A stretch of DNA of 64,000 nucleotides from Rhexocercosporidium sp. MPI-PUGE-AT-0058 (Eukaryota > Ascomycota > Leotiomycetes > Helotiales): NCBI GenBank assembly GCA_020746875.1, contig JAGTJL010000001.1:1798001-1862000 (forward strand), given 5' to 3'. The position numbers and the translations under genes were made by a program. The notes below the pieces were generated by a model. The model saw only the letters and a program-made list of their open reading frames with translations, made no database searches and was not told where the DNA came from. Below, in pieces: positions 48,730 through 60,426 of the stretch (the first letter of the stretch is position 1; the number at the start of each line of letters is the position of its first letter).

Positions 48730-49531
48730 ACTGCGTTCCGTTTTATATATAGATATCTTGTTTGTATTGCTATATCTAGGTCACTCTCGAAGGATAGGTC
48801 TACTGTAGTGACTGGAAAGGAATTTAGTTCTCGAAATCAGCTAGCGTCACTGCACACAAAGTAGACCCGACCTTCAAGCGTACCAACCAATCCCAGTGTG
48901 GGGCAAGAACGAGAGCTGAATCGTGAGGAACTGTTTTGGTTGCTTTCTTTTCTTGTTTTCATTTCATCGGGCGCAAATGTGATCGCATGGATCCAGGTAT
49001 TTTTGCTGGAATATTAACAGTCGCCTCACATGGCGGTGGAGAAGGATTGGGTAATTAGAATTAGGGTGGGGAAAAAGTCAATGAAGAGAGCAGATTCCTC
49101 GATTTGCATTCCCCCATCTCTTTGTAGCTTATCTATTAGTGATATCATTTCGAGGAAGATGTAAGCACATGATTTGCCAATTTGTGTCTGACTTCTGATG
49201 GCCGCTGGATTGTCCGTGAAGATGACCACCGTGCGGATTCGGAGGCAGGAAGCGAATGCTGAGGTTTAGGCTTGAAAACTACACCAGGCACGTGACTCAT
49301 ACTGGATGAGAATCTGCACTAGGCAAAATAGCGTATAGTCTCTAGACAGACAAGGTTAACCAGATAGCGGTTGCAGCCGCCTGTGATTTGCTGGCGATAT
49401 GACAATTTTAGTGAACTGGGAATCCAACATGTTTCTGACTATGAACAGGCTCTCTATGGAAAGATATCGAAATCGCGTGATTGCAAAAAGCAGGATGCTT
49501 TCACTACAATCATCAACAACCATGACTATGC
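48730..49531. other. Intergenic
   Basis: No exon supported. It separates the decayed DUF3435 gene from the 3' end of the spherulin-like gene. Confidence 0.45.
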
Positions 49532-52500
49532 TCAATAAAAGGGACGACCCTGATAAAAGGGACGAAGGCTCGTCATGGGAGATCCAAGCAACTCAAGCCT
49601 TTGCGGTAGCTCCGATGGTATTTCCTCAACGAGCTTTCTGCTGGTCGTGAAAGGGTCATATGGACTACCTCCACCACCACCTCCACCAGTTTCCGATTTG
49701 CAACCGTAGACATAGTTGACTGTAAACAGACAACCGTTTCCTAGTTTATAAGAACCACACTTCTCGCATCCGCCGAGCTTGCGAAGGTTTTGATAGGTAT
49801 GCCACATATCGTTACCACTCATAGCGCAACTGTCATTCTGTAGAAACACGCCACAGGATCGGGTTCCATCACCAAAGCAATTTCCATCTGGTCTACTATC
49901 GCTGAAAGAGAAGAGTGTCAGCACTCATGTTACGCATACGATAAGGGAATGCTAGGAAAGAAAGGGAAACTGCAAACTTACCCTGTTCCGTAGGTGAGGT
50001 CATCTGTCCGAATCAAACTGTTAACAGCAATGTCACACCATTTGAGAAAGTCTGGTGTTGCACACAAGCTCGAGCCTAGACAATCGTAGGCCGGATCATC
50101 GTCGCAAGGTGTACCTCCACACTTGTAACTTCGTAAAAAGCCGCCCATAACATTTTGGATCGGGGCATACCCTTGACCCTGAACGACATATTGATCTGGT
50201 ATCGCATCGGTACCTGCGAGGATCAAGACATTAGCATCTACACATGTTTGCATGCCACGGGAGTGTCTTATGAAGTGAAGGCCTCCTGAGACACTCGACC
50301 GGAGGGGCTGATCACTGCTTGGGTAACTTACTACCTAAAGGCACTCTCCAAGTATTCGTGTATCCAGATTGCGTCTGTAACATTTGGCCCTGCGGAGTCC
50401 ACCCCCAGTCCGCATTGTCTTTGCTGCCCTCGACATAAGCGCCGGTGTACTTGTACAAATCTGAACGGAAGTCATTGCCTTCAACCATATAGTTGACGAG
50501 CTTATACTCCGAGTAGGAGCCTGTGCTTTTGCCTGCATCAATGGGCCAGCCATTGGAAGCGCCAGCTGCCTCGTGTGGTCCGCCGATGAATAGGCGCACA
50601 AATGCATAGGGCACCTTATCAAGACTTTAACATAGCAGAAACACAGTGTAGTGGGATCCGGATCAGGATCAACAAAGGAAGAAAGATTACTGATCCAAGA
50701 TCATTAAGAATTCAAGAGCGGAAAGTTACGTACCAGGATGTCGGCGGTATAGATGACTATATCACCGTCCTTCTTGTAATTGACGTTTGTGATTGAGCCT
50801 TCGGCTGGCAAGCTATTCGTGCTTGCTTGGAGTGACTTAGATCCTCCTCCGCTGCCTGAAGACATGATAGTTCTGACTTCGAAGGATAAACCAGATGTTC
50901 CAGGCTTTAGCATACCGACAACAGCTTTTGTCAACGAAGGTGGCATTTCCAGGACCAAATCACCTTTCAGGTAGACCCCATACCCAAGAGCTCCTGGTAC
51001 TGCCGACCAACTGATTGTAACAGATGTATAATCTGAAGCGATGACACTAGCATCACTCGGTATGCCAGCGACATATGAGCCACCAAGTGTAGTTGCCGCA
51101 TCCTTCCGAACAATACCACCAGAAATACTATTCATTGCTCCCTTCATATATGCATCGTTAGGGACGTTGTCGTAAGGGTTTGGATTATCGTCGTCCGTTA
51201 AATGCAGATACCCGACATGGCGCTTCGCAGAAACTGCAAGGACCTCAGCGACCTTGTCTTGGGGAACTCTGTAAACGATGTGCCAGATTTTCCTATCGTC
51301 TTTTGGTACCCAGTTATTTGGAATATATGATCCATTTGTGTAAAACTCGTAGCTACTCTCAAACGTTAACAATGTGTCCATGGTATCTTCGTAACATTGA
51401 GCGATAGTCGAACCAGGATTGAGAACCGTGTAGGCACCGGGATGTTTTCGCTTTGTATAGGCATTGATATGAGCGTAAAGATCGGAGTAAAGATTACCAG
51501 GGCCGCATTCAGGCCAGCCTTCGTCAAAGAAAATCCCACCGATATCATCATAAAGTTCGTACCACTTATCAACATCTTGTTCGATTTGTGAAGCCCTGTT
51601 CTAAAGATTAGCGCAAGGCTCTTCAAAATTCCACATTCACAATTTAGCAACACAGGGCCAAAAAGCGATGTGATTCAACGAGGGAGACATCTACTTACCA
51701 GGCTGCGAGATCACCTGAGCCTAATCTGGTCTTGAAGTCGTGAGCAAGGCCCAAGTACCCAGTCCGCACATACCCAATGACAGTCTTGCCCGACTTAGTT
51801 GCCTGCTGGATAACCGAATTCCACGCTTTGTCGATCACATAATCGGGCCCATTCAAAACATTAGCAACCAGTATGCTGAGTTTGTTCGAGTCATACGAGC
51901 TCATTCGTTGCCAAGCAGCTGCATCCGCCACCGGATTGGTGTAAGACGCAAGAGCGAGCTGTTGACCCCCATTTGAACCCCCGCTTTGATCGTTGAAGAC
52001 ATCAGACAGCCACTGCTGTTGGAATGATGTCCAGGATGCGTCCCAGGGCTGGCCGCCTTGGCTATTAGGGATGGTCTGTATGCAAGGGCAATTCACGCGT
52101 GGTGGCTGAGGAAATAAGCAAATGATATCCGGGGGGCCCAACATGACTTACTATTACGCACACCCCGAGTAACTGACCTAGACAGTTGGTGTTTGTGCAG
52201 AGAGGCTGTAAAATAGAAGTCAGCTTGAGGGAAATTGAGGGGAAGTGGTTGGACCAACAGTGTCTTCTGTGAAGAGTTCAGTTCCGTCACACCCTTCTTC
52301 ATCCGGATCCTCGGGCTTGGGCCCAAATCCAGCAGCAGGTATATTGACCTTTGCAAGAGCTTTGAGAGACTGATCTCCACCATTGACCTTTGCATTCGCT
52401 TTGAATACCAACGCAACATCAAAAATAGCCAGCCAGACGATAGTCTTGACCACTTCTTCTTTAGTTGCCAATGATGCGACATACTTGAGCACTACAGGAG

Positions 52501-53234
52501 CTGCATCTTGAGCAAGGGTAATTCCAGCGTCTAGCCATTTGTTAGCAGTGATGTAGGCGTCAATTATGCCGTCTTCTTGTGCGTCTATCTTTGTGTACCG
52601 GAAGACACAGCTCAAAACTAGAGATGATCAGCTAAGCCTCGTAGCATGAGCTCAACAAGATGTATCCTACCATCAGTCGCCTGGCGACGCAGAATCTCTC
52701 TACTTTCTAATTTCCGTCGAAGTTTGGTGGCCGCAAGTGCGCCACAGGCTTCGATTGCCGTTTCCATTGATTTCGTCAACGCATTTGAAGACCCTCGGGC
52801 AATATTATCGATACATCTCCAATATTGTGACCATTTGCTGCCGCAGTAGCAGTTGCAAACACTACTTGGACTGTGGATGTACCATCCATAGACAAGTATT
52901 CGGTATTCACTCCAATCCACTATTTCGATGTCAATGAGTTGGTCTAAGGATATACACGTGAACTCAACAGTACCTTAGTTCTGGTTTTGTCCGTGGTAAT
53001 GTACCGAGTATCTGTGCTTTCAATTGATCCTGAGTAGGTACTCGCATCTCCCAGATATGTTTCAACCGGATTGATACCAATTTGACCCTTAGTAGTAGGT
53101 GTAATAGCTTTGATTTGTTGATCTGCGCGTTCGTTGATTGTCGGGGTGGCACTTGGGCGAGGGCTGAGCATAGCTCCATCTCCTCGGGAAATGAGAGTCA
53201 AGAAGCATAGCGATAATGGAAGAGCTTGAATCAT
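49532..53234 (-). CDS. Secreted spherulin-4-like multidomain protein (possible frame break)
   Basis: Nine exons on the minus strand: 53234-52974, 52919-52671, 52617-52259, 52205-52152, 52105-51700 (or 51699), 51595-50734, 50614-50332, 50213-49982 and 49901-49532. They spell about 1,025 residues. A signal peptide (MIQALPLSLCFLTLISRGDGA) is followed by a beta-rich segment (WIGVNTEYLSMDGTSTVQVVFAT). A helical region and CTNTNCLGQ lead into the spherulation-specific family 4 domain: SILVANVLNGP, TVIGYVRTGYLG, GGIFFDEGWPECG and NPGSTI. A fibronectin-III-like strand set (SVTISWSAVPGALGYGVYL) comes next, then a C-terminal domain (YAFVRLFIGG ... NYMVEG ... LYKYTG). The last exons are Cys-rich. In exon 2 the frame runs into TGA near 52780, because AAA occurs where AAAA would keep frame. 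Either a 1-nt deletion or a 44-nt intron explains this. Confidence 0.78.
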
Positions 53235-54256
53235 GATTGGTTTGATCAAAATTGATAAACCCGTGTAGTTCTTGGACGTCGCTATCGATGTAGGGAGCAA
53301 AGGCTACTTATCTTGGATGGTCTTGAAAATCATGATGCTTCTGGCAATCATTCGTCTGCGGCTGTAATTCGGGACACTGCAGGTATAGAACAGAATTCTT
53401 CTGAAGAAGAAATTTGATAGAAGCACGACAATAACAGGCCCTCTAACCACGGGTAAAAAATTGAATATCCAGAGGCTAAACAGACTGTCGCTGATGTCCT
53501 AGCCGAATGCCAGTACCCACCACAAGGTGGCATGCAATGCAATGACGGGAAGGAATAATGAGCAAACGGCCATGCCAGGGGTTTCCAGCTGTCGAGTGAC
53601 AAGCTTGTCATTGTCAAATCTGTCAAGGAGATATTCAGAGCTCGATGGAACGGCGAATTCTTCAATTAGGCAGGTGCCTGATCACACCTGCCTACATCGT
53701 ACTCTGCTTTGGAGGCCAAGCAGAGTGAGGTTGCAATCAACACCACCTGTTTCCGTATCGAGCATTCCATGGTTCGCATCCGGTATACCTTCCCCCTACA
53801 CGCCCCCCGGAGTTCCGCAATTGAGGCACAGGACAGTATCTAGACCTGTTTTCGGTCCATGGTCGGGTTCAGGTTAGTACCAGCGGCTAGGTAAGTATTG
53901 TACTGTACCTTGTCGAAAAGGGGGTCACGATTTGGAGTGCTAGGTAAGGATCATCAAACTGTACGAAAGTATAACAGCACGAATGGAAAGCACGCACCGT
54001 TTATTGGCCCAAGCTCTGATGGTAAAAGCTTACTGAAGCTTGCTGCGCCGCCAACACCATTTCAGCACCATCTCACCCACTTGGTCATTCCGTCCTGGAA
54101 AATATTTGCCTGACTGATGTTCCGCACATTCATTCTGGGCTGGCTGTCTTCTCTTGTCTTCCATCATTTCTTGTCACGATCCTCGTCCGCTTGAAACCAG
54201 TCCAGCTGCAATTGTAAGACAGTCGGCATTGTTGTGCCGAAGTACCTGCCCTGAAC
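53235..54256. other. Intergenic, between divergent genes
   Basis: About 1 kb between the spherulin-like gene and the DUF7730-like gene. No exon is supported. Confidence 0.45.
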
Positions 54257-55329
54257 ATGGTATTATTTGGCCTTCGGAATTTGCTCATATCTCTCATTAC
54301 GCCAAATCCATGTGGAACCAAACGCCAACCCGACTGCTGCGATTACGACTTGCCACCTTCCCGTCTAATTCATGATCGTCTCCTGATAACACGACCTTCA
54401 ACTCCGTGTTCAGGTTCAGCTCCAGAGCCACGCAACGCTGTCTCTTCCCTCGACCACCTTTCGGCAGCCACAACCTCTGCCAAGACGCCCCTCCTCGAGC
54501 TTCTACCCCTTGAGATCCGCCAAAAGATTTGGACTCTTGTCGTAGGAGGTGAGACGCATCGTCTTGCAGAGCTGTGGGATCTTCGGAATGGCCTTCGCAG
54601 TGTTTGTACTGACCGCACGTGCGAGAAAGGATGCGCACGTGAAATGACCGAATGGATACTTGACAACAACAGACCCACTGGGGCTCCATTGTCAAGGCAT
54701 ACGAGAAATCACCTACGTATCTTGACATTATGTAGACAAGTGTAAGTCTCCTTGACCCTCTTGAAGCTCCGATGCCTTTTGCGTTCAGATTACTGACACA
54801 CTGATTCCACAGCTACACTGAAGCTACCGATATTATCTACTCATCAAACACTTTTGAGATCACTCACGCATCATATATGGAATACCTCCCTCTGTGCATT
54901 CTGCCTCAACGTATGAACACCATACGCACTTTACGGCTAACCTGCGACTTCTCCGGCCTTCCTCCTATTAAAGCCAACATTTGGGAGGGCCAGCATTTTG
55001 GAATTTTGCATAAACGCTACGAAAAATGGCAGAATATATGGCGCATCCTATCTGAGATGGCTGGCTTGCGTCGACTTCATTTCAACTTGAATGTTAACTA
55101 TTTGTGGGAGACGTTAGATCGAGAGAGTGCAGCGGAGTTGTTGGGACCGGTCAAACAAGTCACTCGGCCGGATTTGTTTGTGTTGGCCCTGCCTATTCCA
55201 GCGATGTACGAGGGAAGATCTTCGGCGGCAAATGATGAATGGGAGGGCTCAGATCCGTGGGATGATTTGCCAAACTGCAAGATTCGAAGAATTACCTCCA
55301 ACGAGATGTGGGGAGAGAATTTCTTCTAA
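54257..55329 (+). CDS. DUF7730-like fungal protein
   Basis: Two exons, 54257-54741 and 54813-55329, joined by a 71-bp intron (gtaagt ... ttccacag), give 333 residues if the first ATG is used. The conserved part starts LLELLPLEIRQKIWTLVVGGETHRL, the F-box-like opening of this fungal family. HLRILTLCRQVYTEATDIIYSSNTFEI follows across the splice site, and then MNTIRTLRLTCDFSG and MAGLRRLHFNLNV. These proteins are common in Pezizomycotina and have no assigned function; the N-terminal motif hints at a degenerate F-box. The first 75 residues have no conservation I can recognise, so the true start may be internal or in another exon. Confidence 0.78.
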
Positions 55330-57233
55330 TACATGTCCGCAATAATGCAACTTTACTTCCACGAATGCAAATTGTTCCTCGATGATGACATTCGTTACTA
55401 CATGCAGTAGCACACACATCATCTTGTCTCTCTGCCTCTTTTTTGCTTTCAAATCGCTGGTATTCTAGTACGATTCATGGAGATGTGGATTTTTAAGCGA
55501 ACCACTAGTCACGTGCAAAAGGGCAGTTTGCAATGAGCTAGGTTTCCTTCCCGCGATAAACGAAGCAAGTTGGGCGAACAAACTTCACTCGTAATTCCGT
55601 GACGTCCGTGACTTCAAAGAGTCCTAAGGGCACAGATTTATCACTTCTACCCCGCAGCAGTTTGATCAGACATCCTTCATGTAGCCCCGCGCATTCGACT
55701 TTTTGCATTTATTCGCGCCAGAACCTTTCAAGGATACCAGAACCCTGATCATAACAGGGATCTTTCGAAGATTTCACCATTCGCAGATCCTTGACATGGT
55801 AAGTTTACGAGATATAGGCTCGGACATGCCGCCGCCGACTTTGTACCGGTCAATGACAGCAAACACCAAAACTATTTCCAAGCTTTGCCAAGGCTTTGCT
55901 CCATCCGTTGACTCATTGAGCATGTAGTATGTAGCCTGCCTCCTGTAGAGAAAATTTGCAAGAAGGATTTATAGCGGATCGAGTTAAAGACCCAGGGTAT
56001 TTCTATGTCCAGGTCAAGTAGTATTCCCCACTAATAACTAGAAAAGTCGTCTATTAATTGAGTCCAGACGAACAGCAATTGTAATCGTAAGCTATATCAT
56101 ACATTAGAACTTGATTGAAATCAAAGTGATTTACTTTGTAAGCGTTGAAGGTTTAACGTTTGCGATAATACCAGAAATTGAAATTGAAACAAAGTGCAAA
56201 TTGACGAAGTCCTGCGTGTAATTCGAGTCGTGCAAGGCGTTGAGAAAATATGCGCATTAAGCGCTGTCCGCCTGATCCGGACTATCCGACTGGTTGAAAT
56301 CCTTGTATAACAACGGGTTTAACCCCTGAATAGCATCCACCCTCGCAATTAAACCGTCAATGGGACAATCCGCGGGACGTTCCGAGGCAGAGGCAAGCTT
56401 ACTTGGCTGAGGGCAGCCGAAGCTTGACAGCGTGGGCACGTGCTTAATAGTCAATTCCCTTCTGTGAGGCTGCGGGTGCGGGTTCTCGCTTGTACGCGAG
56501 GGATCTGGAACGGCACCGTCGCTTCGAGGAGGCGCTAGTGCAATGGCAAGCGTGATCCACCTCAACGTTCAGAGAAAGTATTTTGAGTATCCAAAGAAAT
56601 ATAGAAAGGCACTTGCAAGGGAAGTCATCTCATCCATGGGCCTCCGATGTCTGTCTTACCTAAATTGCAATCCACTTTTGAGTGTCACTGACTCACTGCT
56701 CGGTGTTTTGCACCTTCTCTCGGGAAAACATCTACTTCGAGGGCATTACGGATGCAAATTGAAACCGAATCCCTTCAAACCCCACTAGGATTGAAATTAA
56801 TCTATGGCTCGATCTAGGATTCCACTGCAACGCCAAAACTGGCACATATAGACGCGATAGGGCTGAAGTATTCTTCGCCAGTATCTTCGGCGTCGCCTTG
56901 ACCCCTCGTGCGAGTCCTATTCGACAGGAAGTCACCTCATGGCTAATGACAAACTACTACGCCGCAATGCGGTCTGGATAGAATCCTTGTGCGAGACTGT
57001 TGAGATCGATGACACATGGGTGCAAACAGTTTTGATCACCCTTGCAAAGGAATCGCATCCATATAGGGGTGTTTCTATCATAATCCGCTGTTGAATCACT
57101 CGACTTTTATGCGAAGTGGGTAACCCTAGTGTTGCGTCTCACGGCGGCTAGGAAAAAGATCGAGACTTCTGGGAGTGGGCATGCCTCCGATGCAGATTCG
57201 ACTCTTTTTGGAGTTTCGTAATTGCATGTTCAG
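55330..57233. other. Long intergenic region, possible missed 5' exons
   Basis: About 1.9 kb. Open frames such as those at 56257-56565 (minus) and 56543-56788 (plus) have no recognisable domain. The end of this stretch may contain the first exon or exons of the peptidase gene that follows. Confidence 0.4.
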
Positions 57234-58348
57234 CTCTGGATTTTCTGTTCAACAATGGCGACCAAACACTTGTTGACGAATTTGGACCTCGTAAGCAGCT
57301 GTTTCGTTGCTTATCAATCTGCAAATGAATTTACAAAGACATGCTGATGCCAGCCGATATACAGAAGTCTTTGGGCCAAGGGATGGTATCACCCGCCTAT
57401 CGTCACAAGCCACTTCAAGCGAAGCTTTAAATAAAGACGGTGTGGTAAGAGCTTCCGGATAACTTTGTGATTGTAAGACGAGTACTGATCAAGGGCTCTG
57501 AATTCAGAAGATCTACTGTGACCAGTCCAGGCTAGTGCGCAGAGTAAGCGATGGTAAAAGTTACTGGTTCGATAAAGGTATGTTCTACCAGTACGATTAC
57601 ACATTCCGCTTGGTCTTGGCTAACTACGGGCCACAGATATACAACAACAGCTTCGAGACGAAGACTACAGCAGGTGCTCCTTTTCGGCTACTTTCATGTT
57701 TGTCGTCACGGCAGTTTATCCAAAGAGACCCCTTCTCGAGCAACCATATATGCAGATCCAGATTTGCCCCTTTTTCCTCGCTTACGCTGTAACAACCCCG
57801 AACAAATGGACTGTGTTTCTTACCGCAGACTATTGGAAGAAAATAGGCGTGACGCTTGTGGAGAATTTGGCAGTTTTGATAAAGTACACTCCGATTGATG
57901 CATACTCACTATTCGACAAAGTGCTGCTCCATGAAGTACGTCTGAAGCTCTATTACAAATCCTCCTTCTTCTACTTCATTTTTACTGACTGTATTAGTTG
58001 ACGCACGCGAATCGCAAATTTTCAACGTTGGATGTGGCTTATGGTACTACTTCCTGTGCATCAAAAAATCTCGGAGACTGACAAGCTGTAGGATGGAAGA
58101 AATGTCGTGATTTATCCACTGTACAAACCATGGCGTATGGCGAACCTAAATCAGGGTTTCTAAGTGGAGATCCCGCTGGACCGGAGCTCAATGCAGGTAC
58201 GTTGGTGATTTTCCAATGCGGCTCTTGTAAGGCTGCTAACTTCGGACGAATCTCAGATTCCTGGGCACTGTATGGGAGCATCGCTTGGCAGATATCGAGT
58301 AATAAGATAACGGGTATAAGGGCTGATGGATCGCTCATCTTGGTGTGA
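57234..58348 (+). CDS. Aspzincin-like (M35) zinc metallopeptidase
   Basis: Secure exons, all frame-consistent: 57365-57444, 57508-57577, 57637-57935, 57998-58043, 58092-58196 and 58257-58348. An upstream exon ending at 57290 is tentative and the N-terminus is unresolved, so a signal peptide could not be shown. The core reads KIYCDQSRL, then QIQICPFFLAY, DAYSLFDKVLLHE spliced to LTHA, which gives the zinc-binding HELTH. STLDVAYGWKKC follows with the D-x-x-Y-G arrangement of aspzincins, whose Asp is the third zinc ligand. The 3' exons give LNADSWALYGSIAWQIS, the typical end. Without splicing, exon pieces appear broken by TGA at 58079. The 48-bp intron at 58044-58091, with an actgac branch site, removes it. 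Family enzymes are secreted endopeptidases. Confidence 0.78.
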
Positions 58349-58439
58349 GCCTCTTTCGCATGGAATTTTCAAAAGGCGAGGATAAGGTTGTTGGCATGGA
58401 TCTTTTTCTGGTAATTTGGTAAAGCCGTGAAGGCCGTTA

Positions 58440-59261
58440 CTATGAATGAAAATAGGGTGAGTGAACGGAACACTCGAGGGCAGCGATTGCAGTTCCATAC
58501 TGCACCAACGACAGTTTCCACTCATCAGGAAGAGTAGGAAATTTATCATGGGCCAGTTGAGACAGGAGCGAAGTGGTAGATAGACGTGGTAGCATTTGCG
58601 TCGTCCGCGTCACACCGAGAAGACCGACTTTGAGGTGGTCACGGATGGATTCGTGTATGTCTTCCATGTGTTTTCTTGCTTCTCTCAAGTGTCTTTCAAG
58701 AATAGATTTGAAATCATCTGGACATGCCAGTCTCAGAGTGCTGCCATTGCTCACGCTCAGTGCTTCGGAACTCTGGTGCAGGTCTGTAGCGTATTGTCGC
58801 TCATGCAATGTTGTGCACCGGGCCGTAACATAGCGAATGAGGTTCGGCGAGCGGCAGCTGCTTCAACAATTACAGTATGACGATTTCGGTGGCGAATGAA
58901 AGTGGTTATTTGTGTGCAGATGTGATGCTTCTTGCCGGTGGGTGTTCTCATATGATCGATGAACAGTGTGCGTCGAGCGAACTTCTTTCCACATCTCTCA
59001 CAGATATGAGACTTTACACCGGTGTGCGTTACCATATGTTCGTCACAGGTTGTGCGTCGAGCGAACGTCCTTCCACATATCGCACAGATATGAAACTTCT
59101 CACCGGTGTGGCTACGTTCTAACGAAAAGTTAATACAAAAATTCCAAATAAATATGCAAGTCCTTACCATGGCTACGCCAATTCCCGTTCTGTTTGAACT
59201 TCCTCGGACAGTAACTGCAAGAATATGGTCGATGTGTTGTGACGAGACTTTGAGTATCCAT
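58440..59261 (-). CDS. C2H2 zinc-finger protein, C-terminal frame uncertain
   Basis: The first exon (59261-59168) starts MDTQSLVTTHRPYSCSYC and codes most of finger 1 (CSYCPRKFKQNGNWRSH). A 49-bp intron joins it to 59118 with E-RSHTGEKFHIC. Fingers 2 and 3 follow: CAICGRTFARRTTCDEHMVTH and CERCGKKFARRTLFIDHM, with TGEK-like linkers. A fourth unit reads HICTQITTFIRHRNRH and lacks the second Cys. The frame then stops at 58757. A different frame (58808-58440) encodes a plausible helical C-terminus with LERHLREARKHMEDIHESI, so either an intron or a frameshift lies near 58800. A DNA-binding nuclear protein is expected. Its 3' end converges on the peptidase gene, 91 bp away. Confidence 0.68.
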
Positions 59262-59814
59262 GATATCACTGGGAGTGTGTTGTATAATTGTACGTGGTGT
59301 TTCTAGAGTTGGCTGATACAGAATCGCGTGTTGGAGATAAAATGACGATTCCTTACTGCGGATAAAGGATGGGGGAGGGTTATCATATGCATGATGGCAG
59401 AGAACCGGGTGCATGCAGGGTGCTGCTTGGGAGGAGGAGGCAAGCAGGGGTCGGTTTTTGGCTCGTTATCCGGTTGGCTCCCGTCCAATGGCTTGGCCGT
59501 GCATAACGTCCTGCAGGTAGTGGGGAGGTGCGCCTGGATCGGGTTGCCTTACGCTTCAGAGGGGGTGGTTCGGAACCAGTAACAAGCCTGCTCACATAAT
59601 CGCCCCCCTTCCAGTCTACATACTTTTCCTCAATTTCTGATAAGCATATCATAAGATTACCATGATTTTTGTTCTGTGTCCATGGGTACATAGTGAATTC
59701 TTGTCCTGATCCCCCTTCTCCCTTCTCCCACCTCTCGACTCAGCACCTCGCACGACGACATTCTGCTCTCGGCTCCCCCAACATAGAACTGAACGATCCT
59801 CCTCTCTTCACGAT
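59262..59814. other. Intergenic, transition to repeat-rich end
   Basis: No exon supported. A plus-strand open frame begins at 59669, but only its part from about 59815 resembles a protein, and that seems to belong to the decayed repeat. Confidence 0.4.
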
Positions 59815-60163
59815 GGTCGCTAGGAACTATGCCACGGTCAATCTGCGACTGCCCTTAACGTCGCTGCGGAATCTCGCACACTTTAATGATCGTGTTGAAC
59901 GTCGTCGTCCTAAACCGAAGGTCTAACTACGCCCTCCCGAATATTACAGAATCTGATCGACTAACATAACGAGACGACCGTCAAGCCTAACTATGCCGAT
60001 AATACGAAAGATAACCTTTAGGATATTATCGACAAGTTCAGCAGGTAAGAGAGCAAATACCTAATAGACGACTTAAAGTAAGTAGCTGGTCTGACTTTAA
60101 AGCTGTAATGGTCTGTACTCTTAGCGCTGATTGCGTAATCACTGCCCTCATAAGGATAGTGAA
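59815..60163 (+). pseudogene. Decayed coding remnant, possibly DUF3435 N-terminus
   Basis: Starts MVARNYATVNLRL and, after a frame change and stops, reads HNETTVKPNYADNTKDNL-stop-DIIDKFSR and further fragments. The YADNTKDNL segment resembles the N-terminal SAM-like part of DUF3435 proteins. Most stops fit C-to-T change in Gln codons. It ends abruptly where the LTR-like unit begins. Family assignment is weak. Confidence 0.35.
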
Positions 60164-60426
60164 TGTAACGACACTAGCCAAGAGAGCGATGTAAGAGGTA
60201 TATGGTAGTACTTTAGCTGAGGCTATCGAGAGCTAATAGGTTTAATATAAAGGAAACAAGAAGATGAAGAAGGAAAGAAGGAGTAAAGGGAGTGTGAGTT
60301 CATATATATAAGCTCTTCCGAAACCCCTCCGGTACTAGTCCGACTCGGCATGGCTTAATTACCTTTAAACCCCTAGATTCCCTGACTCGCTAAAAAGCTT
60401 TTAAGTATACTTATTGTCATATTACC
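60164..60426 (+). repeat. LTR-like unit (about 262 bp)
   Basis: Begins TGTAACGACAC and ends GTCATATTAC(C). With one or two C-to-T style changes the ends become TGTAA ... TTACA, as expected for an LTR. A TATA-like catatatataagctc lies at 60300-60312, upstream of the conserved CCGAAACCCCTCCGG block shared with the window start. No second complete copy is present, so it is either a solo LTR or an element whose internal part is lost. Confidence 0.6.

Noticed and set aside
56257..56788. Two opposite-strand frames of 80-100 codons
   Set aside because: No domain, no splice-consistent extension and mutual overlap.
58078..58082. In-frame TGA suggesting the metallopeptidase is a pseudogene
   Set aside because: A 48-bp GT-AG intron with an actgac branch site removes it and yields the family-like AYGWKKC junction.
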